64,000 bases of DNA from Larix kaempferi (lineage: Eukaryota; Streptophyta; Pinopsida; Pinales; Pinaceae), in NCBI GenBank assembly GCA_027924585.1, contig BSBM01000442.1, positions 4,774,001 through 4,838,000 on the forward strand. Reading direction: 5' to 3'. Positions 22,728-34,188 of this stretch are shown one piece after another. The position numbers and the translations under genes were made by a program. Within the stretch, counting starts at the first letter, position 1, and each line of letters begins with the position of its first letter. A model generated the notes under the pieces. That model was not told the DNA's origin and did not search any database. It worked only from the letters and a program-made list of their open reading frames with translations.

Positions 22728-23829
22728 TTATTCATCATCAGAGTCTTCTTGGAACAGAATTGGATATGCTGACTGCATATGACTTTCCAATTCCCAGGTT
22801 ACTTCATCTAGAATAAGGTGCTTCCATTGCACCTTTACCTGTCTAATGGTGCAATTCCGGAGTAAAATTTCCCTCTTGTCGAGGATACAATCTAGTTCCA
22901 CTTGTATGTCATTCCAATCGATTACATGAGTAGCATCATGTACATACTTTTTCAAAATATAAATATGAAATACATTATGTATTTTCAGATTATGTGGTAA
23001 GGCTAACTGATATGCCACTGGTCTAAATCTTGATAGTATTTCAAATGGTCCACAATACCTGGGTGCTAATTTAGCACAACTTCCCAACTTAAATGAGCTC
23101 TTTTTGGGTTTTACATTGACAAACACATGCTCACCTACTTGGAATTATTTCTCAGTTCTTTTCAGATCTGCATGACTCTTTTGTCTGTCTTGTGCAATTT
23201 TCAAATTGCTTTGTACCTGCTTCACTATTAGTTCCATCTGTTTTAATAATTAAGGTCCTAACATCAATCTATCCACTGGATTACTCCATGAGATAGGAGT
23301 ATTACACTTTCTACCATACTGAATTTCAAAAGGACTAAGTTTAGCTGAAGCTTGATAATGATTGCTATAAGCAAATTCAACTAAGTGCATATATTCTTCC
23401 CATTTAGCTGGTTGATCTTTAAAATACATTCTTAACATATCCTCTAGAATATGATTTACTCTTTCAGTTTGCCCGTCAGTTTGTGGATGAAAAGATGTGC
23501 TGAAATTTAATTTAGTATCCAAACCTTTAAACAATGATTTCCAGAAATTTCCAGTAAATTTAGAATCTCGATAAGAAATTATTACCTTAGGGATTCCATG
23601 AAAACGAAAAAATTGCTTCATAAACACATCAACAATGTTAGCAGCCTTAAAATTAGTTTTGGCAGGTATAAAGTGAGTTGCTTTGCTAAGCTTATCTACT
23701 ACTACCAATATTGCATCATTTTGTTTTTGCTTTCTAGGAAAACCAGTTATAAAATCAATGCTGATAATTTACCACTTCCACTCTGGAATTGGAAATGGCT
23801 GTAATCGGCCAGCTGGGTGTTGATGCTCA
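22728..23829 (-). pseudogene. A2 integrase core and chromodomain-like tail
   Basis: The integrase core is readable with IISIDF, ISYRDSKF and the [21 protein letters not shown] block (23250-23708). The C-terminal part (22728-23126) has GPFEIL, HNVFHIYILKKY and a chromodomain-like end including QVKVQWKHLILDEVTWELE. TAA codons interrupt it where A1 has GAA (WKWEIIS, GPELL and KEFQVGEH regions). A short deletion near 22888 removes about ten residues present in A1. The chromodomain end is better kept here than in A1. Confidence 0.85.
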
Positions 23830-24612
23830 GCTTTAACTTGCTGACATTTAAAGCACCTAGCTATGTATCCAGCCACCTCATTCTTCATATTTGACCAAAA
23901 GTAATATTTTCTTGACATCGTTATTGTCTTTTGGTAACTAGGGTGTCCTCAATAAGGAATTTTATGTACTTCATTTAAAATCAACAACTTGATTTCAGGT
24001 ACATTAGGCACATACAGTCTGTTTTTATATAGCATTAAACCTTTTTCATTCAAACTGTAATCTGTTATTAAATTTTGAGATATATTTTCAACAACTTTTT
24101 CTTGTAGTTTCAGATAATTCTTATCCAATTTTATCCCTTCTTCAAACTGATTTTCTAAATCTATTTTATAAGTACTGATTGCTGCCATAAAATTTAATTT
24201 TGCATTTCTGCTTAAGGAATCAACCACCTTATCTTCTTTACCCTTTATGTGTTGGATCTCGAAATCATATTCTCTAAGGAAAGCTAACCACCTAGCTTGC
24301 CTTGTGTTCAGATTTGGTTGATCCAACAGATATTTTAGACCTTTATTATCTGTCATTAATGAAAAAATTCTACCGATTAGATGATGGAGCCACATCTTTA
24401 AAGCATGTATCACAAAAACCAACTATAAATCATAGGTAGCATAGTTCTTTTCGTGGATTTTTAGCTTTCTTGACTCATATGCTATTACGTGACCTTCTTG
24501 TGTTAAGACTCTGCAAAGGCCATCAGTGCATACAACGAAGTCCTTGTTTGGATATGCAATTTTTAGAATAGGTGTTGTAGTTAACAGTTCTTTTAACTTC
24601 TTAAAACTTTCT
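23830..24612 (-). pseudogene. A2 RNase H and integrase zinc-binding region (cut by B)
   Basis: The frame 23949-24422 shows RNase H (FSLMTDNKGLKYLLDQ, IKGKEDKVVDSLSR) and the connection to the integrase HHCC domain. At the right end (about 24480-24612) is the start of RNase H, FVVCTD with a small deletion. At 24612 the frame stops at element B and resumes at 38369. CQQVKAEH is intact here, whereas A1 has a stop at its second residue. Confidence 0.85.
24608..24612. repeat. Target-site duplication, left of element B
   Basis: TTTCT at 24608-24612 is repeated at 38369-38373 directly after element B. Confidence 0.95.
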
Positions 24613-27349
24613 TGTAGTGCTCTGGTTTTTACAGCAGAGCACTAAGTAAATTTCTAAGTTAATTTCCCATGTAGTAATTCATTCAGGTATGTGTGAGTAA
24701 ATTTTTGAAGAAAATTCTACGTTTTTAAATGATGTTTAGCATACTGTGTTGTCTCCAATAATCATACATTCGCATTTAATAGAATAACTAATATATCAAT
24801 ATTTTCCTTCAACAACTTGTAGTTTTTGCATAAAAATATGTTCATAGTAATAAATCATAAATCTGGAAGAAGGTATAAGCAGGTTTCAGAGTTCGTTTCC
24901 ACATAATAATTTAATAAAATAAATAATCAAGAAAATTACCTGATGTTGATGCTAACCGTAAGTTGTAGCAGGTTGTATAACCTCTTAGGCAACCAAAATG
25001 AAGTGTCCACCCTACCGACCAGCTATTATCTTGCTGGCCCTTGGAAATCAAAGGATTTCCAAGCCCCCGAGCCCACAATCTGATAATCCCGACAGCAGTG
25101 TTCCTTCTGTTCTCCAAACCTTTCTGTTCTCCAAACTTTCTGTTCTTCAAACTTTCTGTTCCTCCCCCTTTCTTTTTTTTTTCCCAAACCCAAAAAACCC
25201 CCTCTATATACATGTCCATCCTCGAGAAGACCTTGGGCTTACTCCACCGCCCCAAACTCCCCCTCTCGAGCCCCTCAAACATTTACTCCTTTCCCTAGTT
25301 CATTCATCCACGTCTCATTATAAAAATGTATAATTAATTACTCTCATGGAAAATTTATTTGGTTTTGGATCGACGGTCGTAAGTAATTATTACGGTGGGA
25401 ATTATCACCCAAAGGTTATCCATTCGGGACAAGGTCTATTAATTACAAGTCTTTTCACTAAACCTTGTATTTATTGTTATTAAGGTTTTTAATAAAATAT
25501 TATATAATTAGTTGCCCCTTTTCAACTTGGACATGATGTGTCTTAATGGTCCACCTTATCCGTCGAGACCACTTATCTTGAGGTTTAAATTCCAAGATTA
25601 ACATTGAGTAATTAAATAACTATTTTCCATCACATCACGTTCATTCCAAAAAGGATTATCCTATTATGGCTAACTTTTGAAATGGAAATAATCAATCAAT
25701 ATTTTAGATCTTACTTATATTGCATTTGTTACGATAGGGATATAAATGTTGTTGGAATATTATTAATTAAGTAATAATAATAATTAGATCCCCATTTATT
25801 AATTAATAATAATAATTAAATCACCCTTTAAAAATAATAAAAGGTGAATCAATCATAGTATTCTTAATTATTTGTTTATCACATGAGTACCCTATCATCA
25901 ACATAGCATCCTTGTTCTTATAAACAAAGCACTTGTGAGGGCTTAAACAATTTTACTAATTAATTAGACACTATCCTTACCCTATTCACAACAGTTCTCC
26001 TATGACAATGTTAACTAACGACACTTGTCTTAGTTTATTATTACAATGTTTTCATATAATTACTAATTCACTTATTTACACATTGACAACCTAACCATTC
26101 ATTACCTAAGTTGATTGATGTATCCTTAACTGAGTTATCTATGACATTTATACTACTATTCAAGCATGACAAGTATGTTATACACCAGTAATATTGTACA
26201 AGTACAAGGTGTGCATGCATGGCCAGTGTATGCACATGTCGGACATGTACTATAAACAAACCCCATTCCGCCTATGCATACTTGCTAACTAATAATAGTA
26301 TCTATCCCCATGCAGAAGAGCAAGCATAATATATAGTATAATTACTTTAACATCCTCGGTTATTTAACAGTTAACCCTTTACGATTTAACATCATTGTCT
26401 TTATGTTTACATTAGTTTAATCAATCAAGTACAGGAAGGGTGCCTACTTCCACTAACTCGGAATCAAGGAATACTAAACCCCCAACAGTACTAACTACAC
26501 ATCCTCCCATCATAACTTACGTCCAGCATCCTCCCTATCCTCCCTCTGCTAGTACAACAGTGGATGTCGGACTCACCGATCTGACCACATAGAACTTGAG
26601 AGCGATAGCGTCAGCTGAACAGCGGACCTATCCTCCCCTAGCAGGCATCCGACCATCGTCATCACAACAACATGGGGAGCGTGTCTCAGCACGGCCCTCC
26701 CACGACCTCGGGTCTCATGGAAACATAGGGTGGGAAACACATCCATCCCTCTCAACATACTGGGCCTACGCCCTTATCAACTCATACTTGCTGCTATCGG
26801 GATTATCAGTTTGTGTTATCGTATTCCTCATTTTGGCTGCTAAGGTTTGCTGTATGAACATGTTTTTCCTTTCCAATATATATCAGATCAAGTAACTGGC
26901 TATCCCATAGCCCCTATGTCCTGTAGGTTAGTGTTTTGCAAAATACAATTTATAGAAAGCATTTTCCATTGATCGCCAATTGATCCATGTTATCATTTTA
27001 TTTCATGTAACCTTTTAGCTCATCATAGATGCGTATGACATATAACATTTCAGCAATTCATATAAGAAGATGGTATCCACGTACCGAATCATATATTTCA
27101 CATTTCATTAAGGAAAACATATAAACATATACTGCAATCGTAAAATAAGGAAATCATATGATAAACATGACATCATAACTGCATAACATAGTAACATCAT
27201 AATCATGGTGAAATCATAAGACAGAGTAACATCATATAATGAGGTCCAATATAGTTTACTCAGTCGAGCTGAGTTCAACAGAATATATAAGAAATAAAGT
27301 ATTGTGTGTCTAACTAATAAATATGCCGGATCAAAATATGGGCATTACA
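24613..27349 (-). repeat. Element B 3' LTR (2737 bp)
   Basis: On the plus strand it runs from TGTAGTGCTCTGG to GGGCATTACA. It is almost identical to 35641-38368 and has one additional 9-bp segment near 26537. Open frames in it (24911-25282, 24998-25333, 26596-26895) recur in the other LTR simply because the two are copies, and none shows a domain. Confidence 0.95.
25205..25210 (-). promoter_or_regulatory. Candidate LTR TATA box of element B (3' LTR copy)
   Basis: TATATA followed on the element strand by GAGGGGG is the best TATA-like site in the LTR. The functional counterpart in the 5' LTR is 36233-36238. Position alone supports it; no transcription start can be seen. Confidence 0.35.
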
Positions 27350-27365
27350 TACACCCACCCTTCGG
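27350..27365 (-). other. Element B polypurine tract
   Basis: Plus-strand TACACCCACCCTTC reads GAAGGGTGGGTGTA on the element strand, directly before the 3' LTR. Confidence 0.8.
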
Positions 27366-27388
27366 GAAACTTCATCCCGAAGTTATGG

Positions 27389-27660
27389 TCAAAATAGTGA
27401 GGGAAAATCTCGACGCATGGTCTCTGCGTCCTCCCAGGTAGCAGACCCAGGGCTATACTTGTCCCATTGGACCTTAACCTGGTCCACATGGCGACTACGG
27501 AGCTGTCGAACCCTACGATCAAGTATACGTAATGGTTCGACCCTGAAGGTTCCCTCGTTCGAGACCTGCAATTCCTTCCAATGAATTTTGTGAGTCTCAT
27601 CAGCTATGTAATGTCGTAATACAGAAACATGAAATACATTATGAGTTTTATGCAAGTGGG
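27389..27660 (-). pseudogene. Element B integrase C-terminal linker and chromodomain (frameshifted)
   Basis: This open frame continues the polyprotein after a one-base shift in a C run near 27655 (CCACCCCCACTTG on the element strand). It reads THNVFHVSVLRHY, then a chromodomain-like end with ILDRRVRQLRSRHVDQVKVQ, ATWEDAE and FPSLF, the standard C terminus of plant chromoviruses. Such domains target integration to marked chromatin. With one base fewer in the C run it would be in frame with pol. Confidence 0.9.
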
Positions 27661-30047
27661 GGTGGCAGCGCGAGACGATAAGCAACTGGTCTGATTTTCT
27701 CAAGAATCTCAAATGGACCTATAAAGCGAGGTGACAACTTGGTACCCTTCCCAAACCGAATGGTACTTTTATTTGGTCTGATGCGAATAAATACACGATC
27801 CCCTACTCCATAAGTTCTATCTGATCTATGTGCATCAGCGTAACTCTTTTGCCTATCCTGTGCTTCCTTCATCCGCTGCCTAATCTGTATCACTTGCTCC
27901 TCCATTTCCTGAATCAATTCAGGCCCAATTAAAACTCGATCCTCTAACCTGTCCCAACTGAGTGGTGTCCTGCACGGCCTCCCATACAATGCCTGATATG
28001 GCGGTATACCAATGGAGCTATGATGACTATTGTTGTATGCAAACTCCACTAAAGGAAGATATTTCTCCCACTGTGTCTGCTGATCCATAACATACATCCT
28101 AAGCATGTCCTCCATCACTTGATTCACCCTCTCAGTCTGTCCATCTGTCTCGGGGTGATAAGCTGAGCTTAAGTTCAACTGTGTCCCTAATGCTGACTGC
28201 ATGCTTGTCCAAAATCTGGAGGTGAACTTAGGGTCTCTGTCAGAGATTATCTTTTTAGGAACTCCATGAAGACGTACAATCTCATTTATGAATACCCTTG
28301 CCACATCTGTCACATCATAGGTGTCTCTGACTGGAATGAAGTGAGCACTTTTGGTCAGTTTGTCAACTACCACCAAAATAGAATTATGTCTCAAAGATGT
28401 GAGTGGTAGTCCTACAGCGAAGTCCATGGAAATGACTTCCCATTTATTCATAGGAATATCATGCGGTTGTAGGAGACCGGCCGGGTGATGGTGATCTGCC
28501 TTCACTTGTTGACACTCAAGGCACTTCGAAACAAAATCCACTACGTCCATCTTCATACCTGGCCAAAAGAAGAGTTGCTTCATGTCGGCATACATCTTCT
28601 TCACCCCTGGGTGAGCACAGTAATGTGATCTATGGGCCTCTCTAAGGATTGTTTTCCTGATATCACCTTCCTTAGGAACATACATCCTTCCCTGATACCG
28701 CAACAATCCATCTTCCTCAAGATGGTACCCATCATACTTTAATTCCTGTTCCTTTCCATTCTGAATAGCTGAGGTTACTTTTAGATACCAACTATCGCCC
28801 AATAGTTGTCCTAGTACCCTTTCCCTCAAGTCAACCTTTAAGGGAATTAAGGAGAAAAGTCTCGGCCTTCGGCTTAGAGCGTCGGCCACCACATTCTCCT
28901 TTCCTTTGATGTAAGAGATACCAAAGTCATACTCACTCATGAACTCACTCCATCGCCTTTTCCTAGCATTCAAATCCCTTTGGGTAAAGATGTATTGCAA
29001 GCTCTGATGGTCTGTTTTAAGGGTGAAGCTTCTACCAACTAGGTAGTGCCTCCATAATTTTAGTGCCAACATTACTGCTGCCAATTCTAGATCATGCGTG
29101 GCATACTGCTCCTCATGAGGTTTCAACTTTCGAGATGCATAAGCTATTACCCCACCTTCCTGCATCAACACCGCTCCTAATCCTTGCTTCGAGGCATCGG
29201 TGCATACCATGAAATCTTTATCCATGTCTGGTACCCGCAAGATCGGTGCACTTGTCAACAATCTTTTTAACTCTGTAAAAGCGGCATCGCATTCATCGGT
29301 CCATTCATACCGGATTCCCTTGCGTTGCAAGGTGGTAATAGGTTTTGCAATTTTAGAAAATCCTTCCACAAACCTCCGGTAATAGCCTGCTAACCCCATG
29401 AAGCTGCGCACCTCATGAGCATTCCTTGGAATTGGCCAATCCTCAATGGCCTTTACCTTTTCTGGGTCTACATAGATCCCTTCACCTGAGATGATGTGCC
29501 CCAAGTAGTGAATCTCTTTTTGGAAGAAGGAACACTTTGATAATTTACCATAAAGTTTATGTTCCCTTAAGCATGTCAAGACTAACCGCAAGTGTTCCTC
29601 GTGCTCCTTCTCATTCTTAGAATAGATAAGAATATCATCTAAGAAGACCTGAACAAAGCGGTCCAAGTATTTTCGGAAGACCCCATTCATGAGGCTCATG
29701 AATACAGCTGGAGCATTGGTCAAACCAAATGGTACCACTACAAACTCGTAATGCCCAAATCGAGTTTGAAAGGCAGTCTTAGGAATGTCGCCTTCCTTGA
29801 TCCTTAACTGGTGATACCCTGATCGTAAATCAATCTTTGAGAAGACTGACGCACCTTTCATTTGATCAAAGAGGTCATCAATTCTTGGTATGGGATACTT
29901 GTTCTTCACGGTGGCCTTGTTCAAATCTCTGTAATCTATGCACAGTCGCAGAGATCCATCCTTCTTCTTAACGAAGATCACTGGTGCTCCCCACGGTGAG
30001 ATACTAGGTCTAATCAGTCCCAAATCTAGCAATTCTTTTAACTGGAT
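27648..30047 (-). pseudogene. Element B pol: reverse transcriptase, RNase H and integrase
   Basis: The open stretch 27648-30032 has 794 codons. Reverse transcriptase occupies about residues 1-200 with [29 protein letters not shown] and the catalytic VFLDDIL near residue 131. RNase H follows ([45 protein letters not shown]), then the integrase zinc domain ([15 protein letters not shown]) and core ([32 protein letters not shown]). The frame is continuous with the protease side except for TAG 30048-30050, and ends prematurely at the C-run frameshift. All catalytic residues visible to me are kept. Confidence 0.95.
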
Positions 30048-31571
30048 CTATAACTCACGGAGCTCTGGAGTTGTCATTCTATAAGGAGTTTTTGAGATAG
30101 GTTCTGCACCAGGTTTTAGTTCGATTGTGAAATCGAGCTCTCTTTCTGGAGGTAGTCCTGGTAATTCCTTCGGAAAGACATCCTTGAACTCAGAAAGTAC
30201 TGGGTAAGAATTCAAGGAAGGTCCTTTACTATCGCTCACGGCCTCCACTACGAACAACTGGCATCCTTGTCTTAGGCACCGCTTAGCTTTCACCATAGAG
30301 ATGAAACGGAGGGATACCTTCCTCTTCAAGCCTTGGATTTGAATTGTCCTTCCCTCGTCATCGAGGCACAACACCATCTTCGCATAGCAGTCTAAGAAAT
30401 CTCTATGGCCTTCTAACCAATCCATGCCAATAATGAGGTCATAAGTCCCCAAATTGGTGACATAAGCATCCAACTTAGTGGTGCAAACTCCTAAGTCAAC
30501 CTCACAACTTCTCACTTTAAGACCTACTGGTTGCTTTGCTCCTGAAGCCATTTCAACCAGTTTGAAATCCTCGTGCTCATAGGCTGCCAACCCACATTTA
30601 TCTAATGCAAATGGTGAAATAAAACTATCAGTTGCTCCTGGATCAAACAAAATTTTAAGTTTGACATTGTTTACATTACCGGTGGATTCTACTACGGTAG
30701 ACTGATGTTCTGCCTGGTGGTTATGCACCGCTGCATGAATCCGATGACTGTTACCCGAACTATCCATGGGTGCTTTTCCTTCCCTGTGACTGCTGATTGA
30801 CTGACCCTTGGGACAGTCTCGCTGGAAATGAGGACCTCCGCATCCCCAACAAGAGAGATTGGGAGGGGCTTGCCTGTTGCTCGAAGGAATCCTCTGAGAT
30901 GAGTTCCTTCCCCTGGTTCCTCTAAAACCCCTTGCTCCTCTATAGGAACTTCCCTGTGTACGTCCCTGGCTTTGGTGGGTTGCGGACGATGCCTGCGAGA
31001 TTGAGTTAACTGAAGTATTACCCCTCGGTGTGAACCTGTTACCGTAAGGAGGAGGCCTAGATTGTCCTCCCCTGAAGTAAGGGCGTGACGCCTTCCCTGT
31101 AACATACTGATTGGTTCCTGTCAACTTACTACCCCCTTTTCCATCTGACATATCAGCTGCATAACGAGCATACTCAACTGCCATGGCAACTGAAGTTGGC
31201 TTCCACATCTGCACAGCAGCTCTAATCTTGTAGTTAAGTCCATACACAAAACGCTCTACCTGACAATCATCTGCATCTAGGTAAGGAACATATTTTACCA
31301 GTTCCATAAATCGAGATTCATACTCCTCCACTGTCTTGTCTCCCTGTACTAAGGCATGGAGTGCACCTGCCTGTTCTTCCTTGTAATAATTTGGCAAATA
31401 CTTCATGTGGAACCTCTCCTCGAACAGTTCCCAAGAAGTTGTAAGAGGAGTAAGGTGCAACTGCTTCTCGAGATCTGACCACCAATTCAAAGCATCACCT
31501 TTAAGATGAAAGACGGCCATCCTAGCCTTGGAACTAGATGTGTACTCATTCAATGCGAAGCATCTCTTCAT
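30048..31571 (-). pseudogene. Element B Gag core, zinc knuckle and protease
   Basis: An open frame of 507 codons. The capsid domain occupies about the first 150 residues (AVFHLKGDALNWWSDLE, FEERFHMKYLP, FMELVKYVPYLDAD). A Gly/Ser/Arg-rich linker follows, then the knuckle CWGCGGPHFQRDC (C-x2-C-x3-H-x4-C) near residue 238. The protease has ILFDPGATDSFIS and DLIIGMDWLEGH. The frame ends in LPGLPPERELDFTIELKPG and a TAG exactly at the lead-in to reverse transcriptase. Gag and protease are thus intact between the two TAG codons. Confidence 0.93.
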
Positions 31572-31901
31572 GCCTTCCAGCCATGCCTCTGCATGCTTAC
31601 CGGGTCGTCCTCCTAAAAACTATGGAACTTTTATCTTTTGTAACTCCCTCGATATGTCCTGAAGCGGTTCCAGTCTTGGGCCATGTGCCCTTTCAGAGTT
31701 CTCTCGACTCACTTGAGTGGTTTCCACCTCGGCGGCCCTTTCCGACTGCCTGTTCATCGTGGTCATAATAGCCTCCAATGACCTCATTATGATCTGCATT
31801 TCTGGTGTTGAGGTTGGTTGTGGCGGTGCTGGCGGTGGCGGAGGTGGTGGTGACGGTGGTCGACCTTGACCCCGACCTCGACCTCTGCGTGTTGTCACCA
31901 T
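31572..31901 (-). pseudogene. Element B Gag N terminus, ended by TAG
   Basis: It starts MVTTRRGRGRGQG, with a run of proline next, then an acidic helical stretch ending LQKIKVP. TAG at 31620-31622 follows at the place where chromoviral Gag has P-x-F-x-G. The same frame continues on the far side as FLGGRPGKHAEAWLEGMKR, the expected capsid entry. So this is one gene with a single nonsense codon. The ATG at 31901-31899 is the natural start for the family. Confidence 0.9.
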
Positions 31902-32323
31902 GATAGTTCCTGAGTTATTACAATAAAATCATATCCTTAGTTGTTCAATCAAATATACGCCGAACTAAAATGTAGGTATTCAATAACTTGCATCATGAGA
32001 TAACAAATTGTCAAGATTAGCGCAGTAAGATCAATAGTCGTTTTTATTTGAACAATCCTGTCAGGGTGTTCAGCTCGTCGTGCTGGTCTTAATGGTGTCT
32101 TGTTTTTGAGATTTCGGGTCTCTTTCATCCCTTCGACTAGGAGTTGAAATCTCGGCAAATTTTTTTTTTTTTATATCCCTATTTTAGTTAACTTTAAATA
32201 TTACCCTTTAATCTAAACATCCTAACTAACATTAATTGTTTAAACCTTAACCAATCACAGTTAAGTTTAATACTAAAAATTTAAAAATTCCTATAAAACA
32301 TATTTTTAACAACATATGTTGTA
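31902..32323. other. Element B leader, gag-proximal part
   Basis: About 420 bp of AT-rich sequence with a T run at 32160-32172. No gene or domain is visible. Confidence 0.5.
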
Positions 32324-32680
32324 ACAGAAAAGAAAAATTAATTCTTATAATACATATTTTCTAACAAAGTATGAATAAATTAAATTTTTATAGGACATAT
32401 ATTTTATGAGAGTATATAACAATAAATTTAAACTTTAATACAACATCTATTATAACAAAAAAGTAAAATTAATCTTTATAATACATATATTCTAATCAAA
32501 ATATGAATAAATTTCAATTTTATAAAACCTATATTCTATGAGAATATATAAAATAATTTAAATTTTAATATAACATATTTTATGACAGGAAAGTAAAATT
32601 AATTTTTATTTTACGTATATTCTAACAAAATATGAATAAATTAAATTTTCGTACATCATATATTCTATCATAATATATTT
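32324..32680. repeat. AT-rich ~130-bp tandem repeat in the B leader
   Basis: Units begin near 32324, 32454 and 32584 (the last partial), each with AAATTAAT, a TATTCTAA-like word, TATGAATAAATT and TATTCTATGAGA-like sequence. Divergence among units is moderate, so they are older than the insertion of this copy of B. Confidence 0.7.
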
Positions 32681-32689
32681 AAACTAGCC

Positions 32690-33950
32690 CTACACCTTCC
32701 TATGTCTAAAGGCTTGAATGCCACGCGGCCTCGCCATGCAAAGAGCGAGTCCGCATGAAGGACACGCGGTCTCTCCAAGCAGCCCACCGCCATGTGAAGG
32801 TGGGGAAACCCTAAATAGAGTCAATCCCCAAGGCGCGGCCATTTTCACCCTCTCTCCTGAAGTTTTAGCTCTGCAACTCTATGCAAGCTCGCTTAGGGTT
32901 CCAGATAGGAAGGAGCTTTTGATCCAGTTCAAAAATTGTTGTTGTGATTGCTTAATGAACAGAGAGCACAGGAGGATTCAGATTGAGGCTTGTCGTGTTG
33001 GGGTATTTCGGGCATTTCCTGCAAGGAGTTTTCTAAGAAGCCGGCGATCTCAGGAGGCCACGGTTTCCCCCTTGCTGGCTGGGCAGGGAGCCTTGCAGGG
33101 AGTTTTAAAGGGCGTGTCGAGCTAGGCGTCGAGTATCTTCTTGCCCTCTTCGGGTAAAGCCAGATGCACTTCGTTTTGCTGCAGCGCTGGTTTAAAAATG
33201 GCATTTTCATTGAACTGGCACCTGGCAGGCAGCACAGTGTGCTGCGACACCTTTTAAAAGCCACATGGAAAGGGACTTTTCCTTCTCCTCAGTTCGATGA
33301 ATGAAACCCTCGCCACTGTACTCTGAAATCTGTACAATTTTGCTCAGAAAAAATCCGGGTACCGTGTACGAGTATTCAGACACCATGCTGTTACGAACCT
33401 CAGGTCATTTAATATCTACCACAAACTGTCTAATCTACAAGTTAGGCTTCCATAGATTATCCAGTGGAAACTTCGGCCTCCAGATACAAAGCAATTTATT
33501 ATCCATCGCTTCAACCTCAATCGCTATATCTTGGCTTCCATAGCCTGGATTGTTTTATCTGAGCAATGGCGAGTAAGAATAGGGCTAAGATTATGTTTGG
33601 AATGATTATATGGATGTTACAATGCTGTGGAGCCAAAGAATACGTAGTAGGAGGAGCATTTGGAAGGTGAGACGTGCCGTCCATCTCGAAGGTCAACTAT
33701 ATATTATGGGCATTTTACAACGTCTTCTGGGTTGGCGATTCCCTTCGTCTGTAAGTCAATCTTTCCTTTCTACTGGACGCATTTGTGGGCATCTATCGTT
33801 TGCCGTGACTGGTTATCTATCTATAGTATGGTTTTCCGGTAATTTGGTCCACTGTCTGTGGGATTTTGGTGGGCAATTTCTTTCAGGAAACACAGAAGTA
33901 AGGATAATCAAAAGGGACTGAGGAGGAGAGTGTACTTCGCGAGAATAATC
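32690..33950 (+). other. Gene-like leader segment, probable upstream part of a captured host gene
   Basis: Composition changes abruptly from the AT-rich repeat to GC-richer sequence (32700-33130) with CTTAGGGTTCC-like and CCCTAAA words such as those near plant promoters and 5' untranslated regions. An open frame (32718-33125) has no recognised domain. It lies directly upstream, in the same direction, of two recognisable RNase H2 exons, so I infer that it came with them. The inference rests on position and composition only. Confidence 0.4.
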
Positions 33951-34188
33951 ATGGGTTCGAATCCTCTCCCTGATTGGGCTGGCAAGTCATGCATAATGGG
34001 CATCGATGAAGCTGGCAGAGGCCCAGTTTTAGGTTAAGTACGCCTTCATCGACAACAATCTCTATCTGCAACATTTAACGCCAGAAATTGGCCTAATTAA
34101 TTTTTGTTACTCTCAGGTCCCATGGTGTATGGATGTTTATATTGTTCAGCTTCTTACCAGGAAACCCTTGCTACATTGAAGTTTGCAG
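33951..34188 (+). pseudogene. RNASEH2A: Captured host fragment: first two exons of ribonuclease H2 catalytic subunit
   Basis: Exon 1 (33951-34032) starts at ATG and includes CIMGIDEAGRGPVLG. An 84-bp intron (34033-34116, GT...AG) follows. Exon 2 (34117-34188) continues in phase as PMVYGCLYC and ends at another GT donor. The motif G-x-D-E-A-G-R-G-P with V-L-G-P-M-V-Y is the catalytic signature of eukaryotic RNase H2 subunit A, which removes ribonucleotides from DNA and RNA-DNA hybrids in the nucleus. D and E of DEAGRG are active-site residues. I find no exon 3. The gene runs opposite to element B, which explains why its intron was not spliced from the element RNA. It is a fragment and cannot make the enzyme. 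Confidence 0.88.
34033..34116 (+). other. Retained intron inside the captured RNase H2 fragment
   Basis: It begins GTTAAGTACG, ends TTACTCTCAG and is 84 bp, a usual plant intron size. Removing it joins GPVLG to PMVYG in frame. Confidence 0.85.

Noticed and set aside
24998-25333. 111-codon frame in the B LTR, also found at 36026-36361
   Set aside because: It is antisense to the element and identical in both places because the LTRs are near-identical copies. Low-complexity Ser/Pro/Leu composition with no domain.
26596-26895. 99-codon frame in the B LTR with a hydrophobic end, also at 37615-37914
   Set aside because: Conservation follows from LTR identity; there is no supporting motif and it is antisense to B.
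33951-34188. RNase H2 fragment as the extra archaeal-type RNase H domain some plant LTR elements carry
   Set aside because: It lies outside pol, is antisense to it, contains an intron and only covers the enzyme's N terminus, so it is a captured host fragment and not a working element domain.
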